Notes: generated from the letters alone by a model not told the origin. A DNA stretch of 64,000 nt from Myxococcus stipitatus (GCF_037414475.1 NZ_CP147913.1:5826001-5890000); one strand, 5' to 3'. Shown: positions 35,150 through 43,950, counted from the first letter of the stretch. Numbers and translations: made by a program.

Positions 35150-38100
35150 TCAGGTCGACGTGTTCGGGTCCACCCAGAGGTCCTCGTAGCGGACCTGGGG
35201 CGGCGTCTGGTGCAGCCGCAAGCCCTGCACCGACGACGTGGCCGCCGCGTGGATGCGCTCGTGGTACAGCGGGATGAGCGGACAGTCGTCGTGGAAGAGG
35301 TGCTCGGCGCGCACGTAGAGCTGCTGGCGCAGCTCCGGGTCGATGGACACTCGCGCCTCCGCGGTGATGCGGTCCAACTCCGCGTTGCGATAGCCCAGCG
35401 GGTAGATGGTCTGCGCGGCGGAGTTCAGCAGGAAGTGGAGGAACGTGTCCGGGTCCGGGAAGTCCGCCAGCCAGTGCGCATGGAAGGCCGGGAGCTTTCC
35501 TTCGCGCAGCTGCACCGCGTAGTCCTCCGGCGACATCTCCACGTGCCGCAGCTCCAGCAGCCCCGCTTGCAGCAGGGGCCGGAAGAGCACGGCGTCCTCG
35601 GCCGAGGTGTCTCGCCCGGAGGGATGATGCAGCGTGAGCCGCAGCCTCCGCAGGCCCGCGTCGCGCAGGAGTTGCTCCGCCAGCGCCACATCGGGCGCGG
35701 GCAGTCCCCGGACTTCCGTGCCACCGAGCAGCTCCGGCGGGGTGAGCGTGCGGGCGACTCGAGCGCCCGGGTGGAACTGCTCCACCGCGCCCAGGACGTT
35801 CATGCCCGCGCGCAGGGCCCGGCGCACGCGCACGTCGTCGTAGGGCGCCTCGCGCAGGTTGAGGGCCACGAAGGCGGTGAAGGGCGCGGCGCTGGCGAGC
35901 ACCTGGAAGGAGTCGAGCCCCGGCACCTCCACGTGTTCGGCCGAGAGGAAGGACACCAAATCCGCCGAGCCCGTGCGCAGCCGCGTGACGGCCTCCTCGC
36001 GCGAGTCCACCAACTGGAACTCCAGCCGGTCCAACAGCGGCACATTGGGGCGCCAGTAGGATGGATTGCGCTCCAGCACCACGCGCTCCGGCTCCAGCGA
36101 CACGACGCGGAAGGGGCCGGTGCCCACCAGCCGTCCCCCCGCGTCCACTCGCGCCACCGCCGTGGGCGGCAGCGCCATCAGGTGCAGGAAGAACGCCTTG
36201 GGCTCGCGCAGGCGAATCTCCAGCGTCGTCTCATCCAGCACCTCGATGCCCGTCACCTCGCGCGCCAGTCCCGAGGAGAACTCGACCGCGCCCTCGACAT
36301 CCTCGAGCAGGCTTCGGTCCGGTGAGCGCACCGCCGGGTCGAGCAGCCGCTCCAGGTGCCGCTTCACGTCGGCCGCGGTGAGCAGGGCCCCGTCGTGGAA
36401 GGTGACACCTCGGCGCAGATAGAAGCGGTAGCGGCGCGCGGAGGGGTCCGCGTCCCAGCGCTCCGCCAGGTCCGGCTCCAGCCCGCCGTCCTCCAACCGC
36501 ACGAGCCCCGAGAAGGCACACGCGGTGAGCTCCGAGAGCTGGTTCTCCACGCTGAAGAGCGGGTCCACCGCCTGGCGGTTTCGCAGCGAGGCCGCCTGGT
36601 GCAGCACCACGCGCAGCATGCCGCCCGCGCGAGGCCGGGGCAGCTGGAAGCGGAAGACCTCCGTCTCCAACCCCAGCGCCTCGTGGCCCAACTGGTCCAC
36701 CGTGCGCGTCAGCCCATCGCCGATGCGGATGACCCGGCGCGCGTCCTCGCGCACCTGCGCCACCTCCTCGCGAATGGAGGCGTCCGCCTTGATGAGCACC
36801 ACGTTCGCGGTGCGCAGCTCCTCGATGGACGCGCTCAGCCGCACCACGGCCTCGGACAAGTCCCGCCCCGTGCGCGCCTGGTCCTCCGCCTTCTGCGAGG
36901 CGCCATGCCCCACGCGGGCCATCTCCATCGTCTGGCGCACCAGCTCGCGCGCGTGGCCGGACTGCTCGATGGCCATGCGCGTGACGTCCTCCACGCGCCG
37001 AGCCACGCGCCGGCTCGCCTCCACCACCGTGGCGCCCTGCGCCTCCAGCCGCTGCGTCTCCGTCACCGTGGCTTCCACGGCGCTGAAGGTGCGCTGGGTA
37101 ATCGCGCGAATCTCCACCAGCGCCTCGGAGGCGCGGTCTCCCAACGCCACGCCCGTGGTGGCCTGCTCCCGGCCCTCGTGCACCAGCGCCACCGCGGTCA
37201 GCACCGCGTCGCGGATGCCGGACACCATGGCGCCGATTTCGCGCGTGGAGCGCGTGGTGCGCTCGGCCAGGTTGCGAATCTCGTTGGCCACCACGCCGAA
37301 GGGCCGGCCGTGCTCACCGGCCTGGGCGGCGATGATGGCGGCGTTGAGGGCCAGGAGGTTCGTCTGGTCGGCGATCTCCTGGATGACGTCGACGATGCGG
37401 CCAATCTCCGCGGAGCGGGAGCCCAGCGTGCCCATCAGCTCGGCGGCCTTCCGGACCGTCTCCTCGACGCGGTACATGCCCTTGACGCTGTCGGCCACCA
37501 GCACTTCGCCCCGCTCGGCCGTCGCCGTCACCGCGAGCGCCAGCTGGTTCGTCTCGCTGGCGCGGCGGCGCACGGAGTCGATGCCTCCCTCGACGAGGGC
37601 GACGAAGTCCTCGGCCTCGCTGGCGAAGCGCGCCAGCTCATCGCCGGAGGAGGCGATGTTGGCCAGCCGCTCGCTCATGGCCTGCATCAACGCGGTGGTG
37701 TGATTGGCGAAGTCGTTGACCTGCGACAGCGCGCCCACGACTTGTCCCAGCCGCTCCGTCATCTCCAGCAGCGCGCCGGTGGTGTCGACGGCGAACACCT
37801 CGAGCTGGTGCACGCGCTTGCCCACCACCTGGAGGCTGCCGCCCATGTCGCTCACGGACTGGAGCGTGCGCTCCACGGCGCCACCCTGACGGCGCGCAGC
37901 CTCCAGCAGGCTGAGGGCCTGTTCGCTCACGTCGTTGCTGGTGCGGTGCAGGTTGGCCGTCACCCGCTGCACCTGCGACAGCGCGCGGCGCAGCGACAGG
38001 ATGAGCCGGCGGACGTCCTCGTGGCCCTCGAAGGTGGGGCCGCCCGAGGTGGTGAGGTCTCCCTCCGCCAGCCGGGCCATGACGCGCCGCCGGGCCAGCC

Positions 38101-38299
38101 GCCGCAGCGCCGCCCAGCGGAACCACGCGAGATAGCCCCCCAGCAGGTACAGCGCGGGCGTGGCCAGCAGCAGCACCGTCCAGGAGGACGTCTCCAGCGG
38201 CTGACCGCTCAACTGGAGGACTCCGCCGAGCACGAGCGCGGAGAGCAGACCGGCCACCAGGCCGAACGTGAACAGGTACCGTTTGGCGCCCATGGACAT
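35150..38299 (-). CDS. Methyl-accepting chemotaxis protein fused to a peptide-binding (SBP_bac_5) domain
   Basis: About 1049 aa from the ATG at 38299 (38293 also possible), with GCGGAG upstream. Two N-terminal membrane spans (LFTFGLVAGLLSALVLGGVL and SWTVLLLATPALYLLGGYLAW) enclose only about ten periplasmic residues. A HAMP-like segment is followed by an MCP signalling domain with the conserved hairpin IQEIADQTNLLALNAAIIAAQAGEHGRPFGVVANEIRNLAERT. From about residue 555 comes a complete family-5 solute-binding protein (SGLVRLEDGGLEPDLAERWD, YRFYLRRGVTFHDGALLTAADV, VGTGPFRVVSLE ... PLIPLYHERI). With this topology the ligand domain should be cytoplasmic, which is unusual for either family. It would signal to a CheA-type kinase in a ligand-dependent way (inference). 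Confidence 0.9.
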   Translation of the reverse strand: MSMGAKRYLFTFGLVAGLLSALVLGGVLQLSGQPLETSSWTVLLLATPALYLLGGYLAWFRWAALRRLARRRVMARLAEGDLTTSGGPTFEGHEDVRRLILSLRRALSQVQRVTANLHRTSNDVSEQALSLLEAARRQGGAVERTLQSVSDMGGSLQVVGKRVHQLEVFAVDTTGALLEMTERLGQVVGALSQVNDFANHTTALMQAMSERLANIASSGDELARFASEAEDFVALVEGGIDSVRRRASETNQLALAVTATAERGEVLVADSVKGMYRVEETVRKAAELMGTLGSRSAEIGRIVDVIQEIADQTNLLALNAAIIAAQAGEHGRPFGVVANEIRNLAERTTRSTREIGAMVSGIRDAVLTAVALVHEGREQATTGVALGDRASEALVEIRAITQRTFSAVEATVTETQRLEAQGATVVEASRRVARRVEDVTRMAIEQSGHARELVRQTMEMARVGHGASQKAEDQARTGRDLSEAVVRLSASIEELRTANVVLIKADASIREEVAQVREDARRVIRIGDGLTRTVDQLGHEALGLETEVFRFQLPRPRAGGMLRVVLHQAASLRNRQAVDPLFSVENQLSELTACAFSGLVRLEDGGLEPDLAERWDADPSARRYRFYLRRGVTFHDGALLTAADVKRHLERLLDPAVRSPDRSLLEDVEGAVEFSSGLAREVTGIEVLDETTLEIRLREPKAFFLHLMALPPTAVARVDAGGRLVGTGPFRVVSLEPERVVLERNPSYWRPNVPLLDRLEFQLVDSREEAVTRLRTGSADLVSFLSAEHVEVPGLDSFQVLASAAPFTAFVALNLREAPYDDVRVRRALRAGMNVLGAVEQFHPGARVARTLTPPELLGGTEVRGLPAPDVALAEQLLRDAGLRRLRLTLHHPSGRDTSAEDAVLFRPLLQAGLLELRHVEMSPEDYAVQLREGKLPAFHAHWLADFPDPDTFLHFLLNSAAQTIYPLGYRNAELDRITAEARVSIDPELRQQLYVRAEHLFHDDCPLIPLYHERIHAAATSSVQGLRLHQTPPQVRYEDLWVDPNTST

Positions 38300-39380
38300 G
38301 CCAAGGCTACTCCGCCTTCTCGCGCCGGTCCTCAAAACGCCGCAGACTGCGGGCCTCGTGTCTCCCTCGCTCGCCCTCCTCGTCCTCGCCCTCGCCGCCA
38401 GCCCCGTGAGCCCAGGGAGGGGGACAGAGGGCCCTCCCAGGGGGGAGTCGGCGCGGTACGTCTTCTCCTGGCGCGGGGTGCCGGTGGGCACGGTGACCCT
38501 GACGCTCGAGGCCGGCCGCTTCACGTACCTGAGCCAGCACCTGCACACCCGGGGCACCAGCCACGGGGAGCGACGGCGCGAGGTGACGCTGGAGGTGGAC
38601 GCCTCGGGCCGGCTCTCAGGGGGGACGGGGGTGCCCCAGGCGCTGTGGCTGTGGCGAGGGCCTCCCGCGCCGGGCTGCGTGGTGGGGCGCGAGGAGCTGT
38701 CCGGCCGCGAGGGCCCCCACTGCGCCACCGGAGGGATGGCCCCCTGGGTGGAGGGCACGCTGCTGGGTGTGCCCTTTCGCGCGCGCTACGGCGTGGGTGG
38801 GCGCATGGAGGTGCTGGAGGTGGGCGAGTCCCGCTTCACCGAGGCGGCCCCCGGAGAGCGCCTCCGCGCGCCGCCCGACTTCTTCTCGCGAGGCCTCCCC
38901 GTGGAGGGGGCGCAAGGGGCCCTGGCGCTGGTGCCGGCGGTGGAGGTCCCCTCTCGGCTCGAGGGGATGACCCCGTGGAGTCGGTCGGCCGCGAGGGCGT
39001 TGGCGGCGCGTGTGCACGCGGCGTTTCCGGAGAAGGGCCCGGGGGACTCGGACTGGCGCGAGGGCGGTGAGGGAGAGGCGGGCGGGTGCCTGGCGCACGC
39101 GCTGCGCTTCGCGGCGGAGGCTCGGGCGAAGGGCGTGAAGGTGGCCCTGGTGCACGGGCTCCTGGTGGTGGACGGCGGACCCGCCAGGCCTCACGCGTGG
39201 GTGCGCGTGGCGCTGGTGGAGGGCGGCACGCTGGACCTGGACCCCACGTCGATGGACGCGGTGCGGCCGGACACACACCTGCCGCTGGCGCTGGAGGATG
39301 CGCGAGGCCCCGCGCTGGAGGCGGGAGCGCGGTGGCTCGCGCTCCTGCGGGGGGCTCACCGCGTGGTCCGCGCGCGGTGA
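38298..39380 (+). CDS. Exported transglutaminase-like cysteine-protease-fold protein
   Basis: 360 aa from the ATG at 38298; a GTG at 38358 would give a cleaner signal peptide (SLALLVLALAAS) and avoid overlapping the divergent MCP gene, so the start is uncertain. The C-terminal third has the transglutaminase-like Cys-His-Asp order: GGCLAHALRFAAEARAKGV, RPHAWVRVALVEGG and LDLDPTSMDA. The N-terminal part (YVFSWRGVPVGTVTLTL) resembles the DUF3108-like beta domain seen in exported proteins. Likely periplasmic; it could act on peptides or cross-bridges, but the substrate is unknown. A strong hairpin overlaps its stop codon. Confidence 0.72.
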   Translation: MPRLLRLLAPVLKTPQTAGLVSPSLALLVLALAASPVSPGRGTEGPPRGESARYVFSWRGVPVGTVTLTLEAGRFTYLSQHLHTRGTSHGERRREVTLEVDASGRLSGGTGVPQALWLWRGPPAPGCVVGREELSGREGPHCATGGMAPWVEGTLLGVPFRARYGVGGRMEVLEVGESRFTEAAPGERLRAPPDFFSRGLPVEGAQGALALVPAVEVPSRLEGMTPWSRSAARALAARVHAAFPEKGPGDSDWREGGEGEAGGCLAHALRFAAEARAKGVKVALVHGLLVVDGGPARPHAWVRVALVEGGTLDLDPTSMDAVRPDTHLPLALEDARGPALEAGARWLALLRGAHRVVRAR

Positions 39381-39383
39381 GCC
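39353..39383. terminator. Perfect 11-bp hairpin across the stop codon between convergent genes
   Basis: GGCTCACCGCG (39353-39363) and its exact complement (39373-39383) flank a 9-base loop. The stem covers the stop codon of the transglutaminase-like gene and faces the end of astA (39397), so it may act in both directions. No T-run follows. Confidence 0.5.
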
Positions 39384-39396
39384 GCGGTCTGTCCGG

Positions 39397-40422
39397 TTAC
39401 TCGAAGGGGATGATGGACAGCCGGTCGCCCGGGTCCGCGCCGAGGGCTTCCTTCGCGCTCGCGGGCAGGTAGATGACCTGGTTGTCGAGCCGGGCCATGC
39501 AGCGCACGGAGCGGAAGCGGTTGCGGCCGGACTCCTTCTCGAAGGCGACGAGCACGTCGTCACCCTCCATCTCGAAGTCCTCCTCGGCCAGCTTCACCGT
39601 GCGGTACTTGCGGATGAGCGACACGTCGCCCGTGTTGGCCTCGAAGTGCGGGCCACCGTCGAACGGGTCGATGCGCTCCACGTACTTGAAGCCGATGCGC
39701 TCCAGCATGCGCTGCACGCCGCGCGTGTTCGGCCCCACCTCGCCCAGCACCTTCTGCACGCGGTCCGGGAAGAGGGACGCGTAGATGTCCGAGGCGGGGA
39801 ACAGCTCCTTGATGAACTCCTTGTTCTGCCGGCTGAGGCGGTCGGCCTCCAGGTACGTCAGGCCGGTGAACTTCTTCCCGCACGCCTCCCACAGCAGGCT
39901 GCGGCCGTCGGGAAGCAGCGGCGGGAGCAGCTCCGCGAGCACGCGCGGACGGAACAGCCGGCGGTGCATGGCGATGAAGAGGAAGCGCACGTAGGACAGC
40001 TGCTTGCCGGGCTTGTCGGGCGTGGCGCGGTAGGGCGGGTCGACGACGAGGCCACCAATCTCCGTGGGGCCCTCGTAGTTGTAGGCGATGGAGAGGACCT
40101 TGTGCCGGAGGTGGCGCTCCAGGGACGCGGAGTAGTGCTCCCGCTCGCTCACCTCGTAGTAGATGTGCGGCGCCTCGTAGGTGCCGTGCTGGGCGATGAT
40201 CATCGACGTGCCGATGATGAGGCTGTTTCGCACGTCCTCGAGGACGAAGAGGTACTCGCGCTCGAGAGGATTCTTCACCTTGCCGGCGAAGCTCTTCACC
40301 GACTTGTCGATGATGTTCTCGAGCGTCTCCTCGTTGTTCGGCAGGTTCACCGTGTTGAGCACGGCGGCGAGCCGCTTGAGGCCGGCCAGGTCGGTCTTCT
40401 GGACGTCACGCAGGAGAAGCAT
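39397..40422 (-). CDS. astA: Arginine N-succinyltransferase
   Basis: 341 aa from the ATG at 40422 (MLLLRDVQKTDLAGLKRLA), the usual AstA start; the frame upstream is not conserved. The whole length matches the AstA GNAT-like fold: LVFVLEDVRNSLIIGTSMIIAQ-type strand, HVLSIAYNYEGPTEIGGLVVDPPYR, LSYVRFLFIAMHRRLF, FTGLTYLEADRLSRQNKEFIKELFP and IDPFDGGPHFEANTGDVSLI. It transfers succinyl from succinyl-CoA to arginine, the first step of the ammonia-producing succinyltransferase (AST) pathway. The other ast genes are not nearby, so the pathway would have to be completed elsewhere or the enzyme has another role. Confidence 0.93.
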   Translation of the reverse strand: MLLLRDVQKTDLAGLKRLAAVLNTVNLPNNEETLENIIDKSVKSFAGKVKNPLEREYLFVLEDVRNSLIIGTSMIIAQHGTYEAPHIYYEVSEREHYSASLERHLRHKVLSIAYNYEGPTEIGGLVVDPPYRATPDKPGKQLSYVRFLFIAMHRRLFRPRVLAELLPPLLPDGRSLLWEACGKKFTGLTYLEADRLSRQNKEFIKELFPASDIYASLFPDRVQKVLGEVGPNTRGVQRMLERIGFKYVERIDPFDGGPHFEANTGDVSLIRKYRTVKLAEEDFEMEGDDVLVAFEKESGRNRFRSVRCMARLDNQVIYLPASAKEALGADPGDRLSIIPFE

Positions 40423-40742
40423 GGGGTCACCCGGGACGCCCAAGGATTGAGCGCCGGAAGGGGTGGGGACCATACACCACACCACCTCCCAGAGGGCACC
40501 CCGCGGCGCGTGGGAAACCGCCGATGCCGCACCGAGTCATAAGGTGAACTCACCGGCCCGGCCGGTGAGAGGAGGGCTCCCACACCCGGCGAAACATTTA
40601 TCAGACATCCGGTCTCTTGCCCGGATGCCTGCCCCATTGTCAGGCGAGAGGGATGAAACCGCCGGGGGAATGAAACTGTGGAATGCTTTGGCCTGCGATG
40701 TGTCAAACGTTGGCTGTCAAACATTCACAAGGACAGGTGTGA
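40423..40742. other. Intergenic region, 320 bp, with candidate control elements
   Basis: No gene is supported between astA and the polysaccharide-lyase-like gene (divergent). It holds a perfect inverted repeat at 40549-40569 (10-bp arms CTCACCGGCC/GGCCGGTGAG around one C) and two copies of TGTCAAAC at 40701-40708 and 40715-40722, 14 bases apart, just upstream of the TTG start at 40743. Either could be a regulatory site; the hairpin could also be an attenuator. Confidence 0.45.
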
Positions 40743-41855
40743 TTGAGAGTTTTCGTCCCTGGATTGCTTGCGATGTGGATGGTTCCCAGCCTGGCGTTGG
40801 CAGGCATTGTGTGGAGAGGTGACTTCGAGACGGGAAACCGCTCGCAATACTCGGGGGAGCAGATGGTGAGCTCGGACCGGTTGCTGGTGGTGACGAATCC
40901 GGTGGCGCAGGGGAAGTACGCGCTGAAGGTCACCGTGAAGCAGGGAGACGACCCCATCAACTCCAGCGGCAACCGCAATGAGTTGGTGTACCAGGGGGGA
41001 GAGAAGGAAGGCTCCGAGTATTTCTACCGGTGGAACGTGATGTTCGCGCCGGACTTCCCGAGCGTGGACACCTGGCAGCTCTTCACGCAGTGGCACCACA
41101 CCGGGTGCTGCGGCTCACCTCCGCTGGAGTTCTACGTGCGAGGTGAGGAGATTCGGATGGTGTTGAACCATGACAACACGATTCCCTGGCGCACGAAGCT
41201 CCAGCGAGGCGTGTGGCATGAGTTCATCCTGCACGTGAAGTGGTCCTCGAAGGCGAGCACGGGCTTCGTGGAGCTGTGGCACAACAAGCAGAAGGTGCTG
41301 CAGAAGCGCAGCGCGGTGACGATGTTCGCGGGGCAGGGCAACTATCTGAAGTTGGGCCTGTATCGCAGCGACACGGTGAAGCCAGTGGGCGTGCTGTACC
41401 ACGATGGTTTCGTCCAGGCGACGGCGCTCGAGGACGTGCTGACGACGACGCCGCCGGTGCCGGACGCGGGGACGCCCACGGTGGATGCAGGGACGCCCAC
41501 GGTGGACGCGGGCACTCCCACGGTGGACGCGGGCACTCCCACGGTGGACGCGGGGACTCCCACGGTGGACGCGGGGACTCCCGCGGTGGATGCGGGCACG
41601 CCCGCGCCAGAGCCGGAGCCGGACGCGGGTGAGCCCGTGGTTCCGGAGCCCGTGGATGCGGGGACTCCGCCGCAGGTGGACTCTGGGGTGACGGTGGATG
41701 CGGGCACGGGTGGCGTACAGCCGCCGGTGGGAGTGCTCCCGGCGGAAGGCGGCGAGGAGGGCGCGGGCTGCAACAGCTCGGGTGGCTCGCTCGCGGCGCT
41801 GACGCTGCTGGGGCTCCTGGGGTTGGCGCGCGTGCGCCGGCGCCGCTCGCCGTAG
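40743..41855 (+). CDS. Secreted polysaccharide-lyase-like protein with MYXO-CTERM tail
   Basis: 370 aa from the TTG at 40743, chosen because it gives a full signal peptide (VFVPGLLAMWMVPSLALAG) and has AAGGA upstream. Residues ~22-235 (GIVWRGDFETGNRSQYSGEQ ... VLYHDGFVQAT) match the jelly-roll heparin-lyase/alginate-lyase-like fold seen in polysaccharide lyases; catalytic residues cannot be confirmed. A linker of seven DAGTP(T/A)(V/P) units follows, then a MYXO-CTERM-like tail (GAGCNSSGGS, hydrophobic helix, RVRRRR) that likely directs the protein to surface sorting in myxobacteria. Probably digests extracellular polysaccharide. Confidence 0.82.
   Translation: MRVFVPGLLAMWMVPSLALAGIVWRGDFETGNRSQYSGEQMVSSDRLLVVTNPVAQGKYALKVTVKQGDDPINSSGNRNELVYQGGEKEGSEYFYRWNVMFAPDFPSVDTWQLFTQWHHTGCCGSPPLEFYVRGEEIRMVLNHDNTIPWRTKLQRGVWHEFILHVKWSSKASTGFVELWHNKQKVLQKRSAVTMFAGQGNYLKLGLYRSDTVKPVGVLYHDGFVQATALEDVLTTTPPVPDAGTPTVDAGTPTVDAGTPTVDAGTPTVDAGTPTVDAGTPAVDAGTPAPEPEPDAGEPVVPEPVDAGTPPQVDSGVTVDAGTGGVQPPVGVLPAEGGEEGAGCNSSGGSLAALTLLGLLGLARVRRRRSP
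41463..41609 (+). repeat. Seven tandem 21-bp repeats coding DAGTPTV
   Basis: The linker of the polysaccharide-lyase-like gene consists of seven near-identical 21-bp units, each coding DAGTP(T/A)(V/P). Length changes here by slippage would leave the reading frame intact, and linkers of this type vary between myxobacterial strains (family knowledge). Confidence 0.85.
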
Positions 41856-41886
41856 TCCTCGGCTTCCTCGATTCTCGATGAGGAAG

Positions 41887-41924
41887 GGACGCACCGGTCC
41901 GTGTGACATGGGGCCGGTGCGTCC
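41887..41924. terminator. Hairpin after the polysaccharide-lyase-like gene
   Basis: GGACGCACCGG (41887-41897) pairs perfectly with 41914-41924 around a 16-base loop. A smaller 7-bp stem lies just before it (41863-41869 with 41880-41886). Together they sit 30-70 bases after the stop codon at 41855, a likely terminator despite the lack of a T-run. Confidence 0.5.
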
Positions 41925-42023
41925 TGACGTGCGTTCATTTGTGACGGGGTATTGGCCGGGGCGTGATGTGGCCGGCACGCCGCCGTGACGAGCTCATGCG
42001 ACGGTCTTTCGCAGGTGCTCGCC

Positions 42024-43949
42024 ATGCAGACTGATCCGCGCCCCTCGACCTCGCCTCATTCGTTGGTGGACCCGCTGCTCGGCCAGGTGCTCCATGGGCG
42101 CTTCCGGGTGTTGTCGCCCGTGGGCGCTGGAGGCATGGGCCGGGTGTACCGGGCGCTCCAGCTTCCGTTGGAGCGGGTGGTGGCGCTCAAGGTGATGAGC
42201 CCCACGTTCCCCACGGCGAGCGACCCGGAGTTCCAGCGGCGCTTCTTCCTGGAAGCGAGCATCACCGCGAAGCTGAAGCACCCCAACACCGTCACCGTCA
42301 TCGACTACGGGAAGACGGACGATGGGACGTTCTACATCGCGATGGAGTACCTGGAGGGGCGCACGCTGTCGGAGCACCTTGCCGCAGGTCCGATGCCGTG
42401 GCCTCGCGCGGTGGAGATTGCCCAACAGGTGTGCCGGTCCCTGCGAGAGGCGCATCGGCTCGGGGTGGTGCACCGGGACTTGAAGCCGGCCAACGTGATG
42501 CTGTTGGCGGAGGAGGGGCGGGCGGAGCGCGACCACGTGAAGGTGCTCGACTTCGGACTGGTGAAGTCCTTCGTCGTGGCGGGAGCCAGTGGTGGCCATG
42601 CGGCCGTGCCGGAAATCACCCAGGGCGGCATGTTCCTGGGCTCGCCGATGTACATGGCGCCGGAGCAGGCGCGGAACCTGGCGGATGCGCGCAGTGACAT
42701 CTACTCGCTCGGAGTCCTGCTGTATCAGATGCTCATGGGGCGTCCGCCCTTCGTGATGCAGGACCCGCTGGAGCTCCTCTTCGCGCACCAGAAGGAGCCA
42801 CCCCCGCGCTTCCAGTCGGTGCGCCCGGACGTGGCCATTCCCGAGTCCGTGGAGTCCGTGGTGCGCCGGTGTTTGGAGAAGCAGCCCGCGCATCGTTACG
42901 ACTCGATGGATGCGCTCCTGGAGGCCTTGCGCGGGGTGGGTGGGGCCTGGGCGGACACGGGGCCGGGGGAGGCACTGACCGGGCCCCTCGCCGTGTCGGC
43001 GCCGTCCACGAACTGCGGTGTGCAGGGCACGATGGTGTTGGACATCAGCCTGGACGAGTCCTCCGTGCTTCGGCCCGAGGCTCCGCGTCGGAGCTTTCGC
43101 CATGGGGGCTTGATGGCGGGCGTGCTGCTCGTCTGTGGCGCGGGGGCCTATCTGCTGGGTGCGCGCCGTTCTCCGCTGACTGTGGAAGCACCGCCGGTGG
43201 CCGCACCGGCTCCCGCGTTGGTGCCGGTGCGCGAGGAGGTGCCCACCGTGGTCGCGCCTGTACAGCCGCCTCTGCCCGTGCGCTTCCATGTCTCCAGTCA
43301 GCCGTCGGGTGCGCGGGTCTTCTGGAAGGGAGTGGAGCGGGGCACCACGCCGTTCGTGTTGGAGGTGCCGCCGGATGCGAGGGGGCTGGCCACGGCGGAG
43401 CTGACGTTCGTTCGAGAGGGGTATCGTTCAGACCGCGTGCTCGCGGGTGGCTCGGGTGAGGTGCTCTTGAATCAGCGCTTGCTGCGCGAGCGTGGAGGGC
43501 GCGTGGGTGCGTCGTCTCTGGGGGCGGAGGCGAGTGGCGCGGGTGCGTGGCAGGCGGAGCCGGCTCTCAGTGCGCCCATGCCTCTCGATGCTCCGGCCAC
43601 CCTGGAGCCCGCGAAGACCGCGGCCGCTGGGCCAAGGCCGAGCAGCGCTGTTGCCGCGCCCATCCAACTGCCGGAGAGCGCGAAGCCTCCCGTGGAGCTC
43701 GCGGGGAATCCGCAGCCGGAGTTTCCGCAGGAAGCTCGCGCCGCGGGACGTGAGGGGATGGTGGTCCTCAAGCTGGTCGTCACGGTGCGAGGTGAGGTGC
43801 GGGACGTGACGGTGATGCGCGGCGAGGAGCCCTTCGCGTCCGCCGCGTTGCGCGCGGTGCGAACATGGCGCTATCAGCCCGCGATGTTGGAGGGACAGCC
43901 CGTCGCCGTGTACCGCGTGGTCAAGGTGCCGTTCCGCCTGCGCCCGTGA
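42024..43949 (+). CDS. Ser/Thr protein kinase fused to a TonB C-terminal domain
   Basis: 641 aa from the ATG at 42024. Kinase domain (~27-285): GAGGMG at 34-39, Lys56, Glu77, HRD (150-152), DFG (176-178) and MAPEQARN, all catalytic residues present. A membrane segment at ~362-380 (LMAGVLLVCGAGAYLLGA) is followed by a PEGA-like domain (RFHVSSQPSGARVFWKGVERGTTPFVLEVP, ~418-475), a Pro/Ala linker and, from ~562, a complete TonB C-terminal domain (GNPQPEFPQEARAAGREGMVVLKLVVTVRGEVRDVTVMRGEEPFASAALRAVRTWRYQPA). The kinase would face the cytoplasm and the TonB domain the periplasm, so it could couple signalling to outer-membrane contacts (inference). Confidence 0.93.
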   Translation: MQTDPRPSTSPHSLVDPLLGQVLHGRFRVLSPVGAGGMGRVYRALQLPLERVVALKVMSPTFPTASDPEFQRRFFLEASITAKLKHPNTVTVIDYGKTDDGTFYIAMEYLEGRTLSEHLAAGPMPWPRAVEIAQQVCRSLREAHRLGVVHRDLKPANVMLLAEEGRAERDHVKVLDFGLVKSFVVAGASGGHAAVPEITQGGMFLGSPMYMAPEQARNLADARSDIYSLGVLLYQMLMGRPPFVMQDPLELLFAHQKEPPPRFQSVRPDVAIPESVESVVRRCLEKQPAHRYDSMDALLEALRGVGGAWADTGPGEALTGPLAVSAPSTNCGVQGTMVLDISLDESSVLRPEAPRRSFRHGGLMAGVLLVCGAGAYLLGARRSPLTVEAPPVAAPAPALVPVREEVPTVVAPVQPPLPVRFHVSSQPSGARVFWKGVERGTTPFVLEVPPDARGLATAELTFVREGYRSDRVLAGGSGEVLLNQRLLRERGGRVGASSLGAEASGAGAWQAEPALSAPMPLDAPATLEPAKTAAAGPRPSSAVAAPIQLPESAKPPVELAGNPQPEFPQEARAAGREGMVVLKLVVTVRGEVRDVTVMRGEEPFASAALRAVRTWRYQPAMLEGQPVAVYRVVKVPFRLRP

Positions 43950-43950
43950 A

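Noticed and set aside
36356..39070. 904-aa plus-strand ORF opposite the chemoreceptor fusion
   Set aside because: Same shadow pattern; the opposite strand carries complete, recognisable MCP and solute-binding domains.
41463..41609. Possible CRISPR array in the DAGTPTV region
   Set aside because: The repeats are contiguous 21-bp units in a coding frame with no unique spacers.
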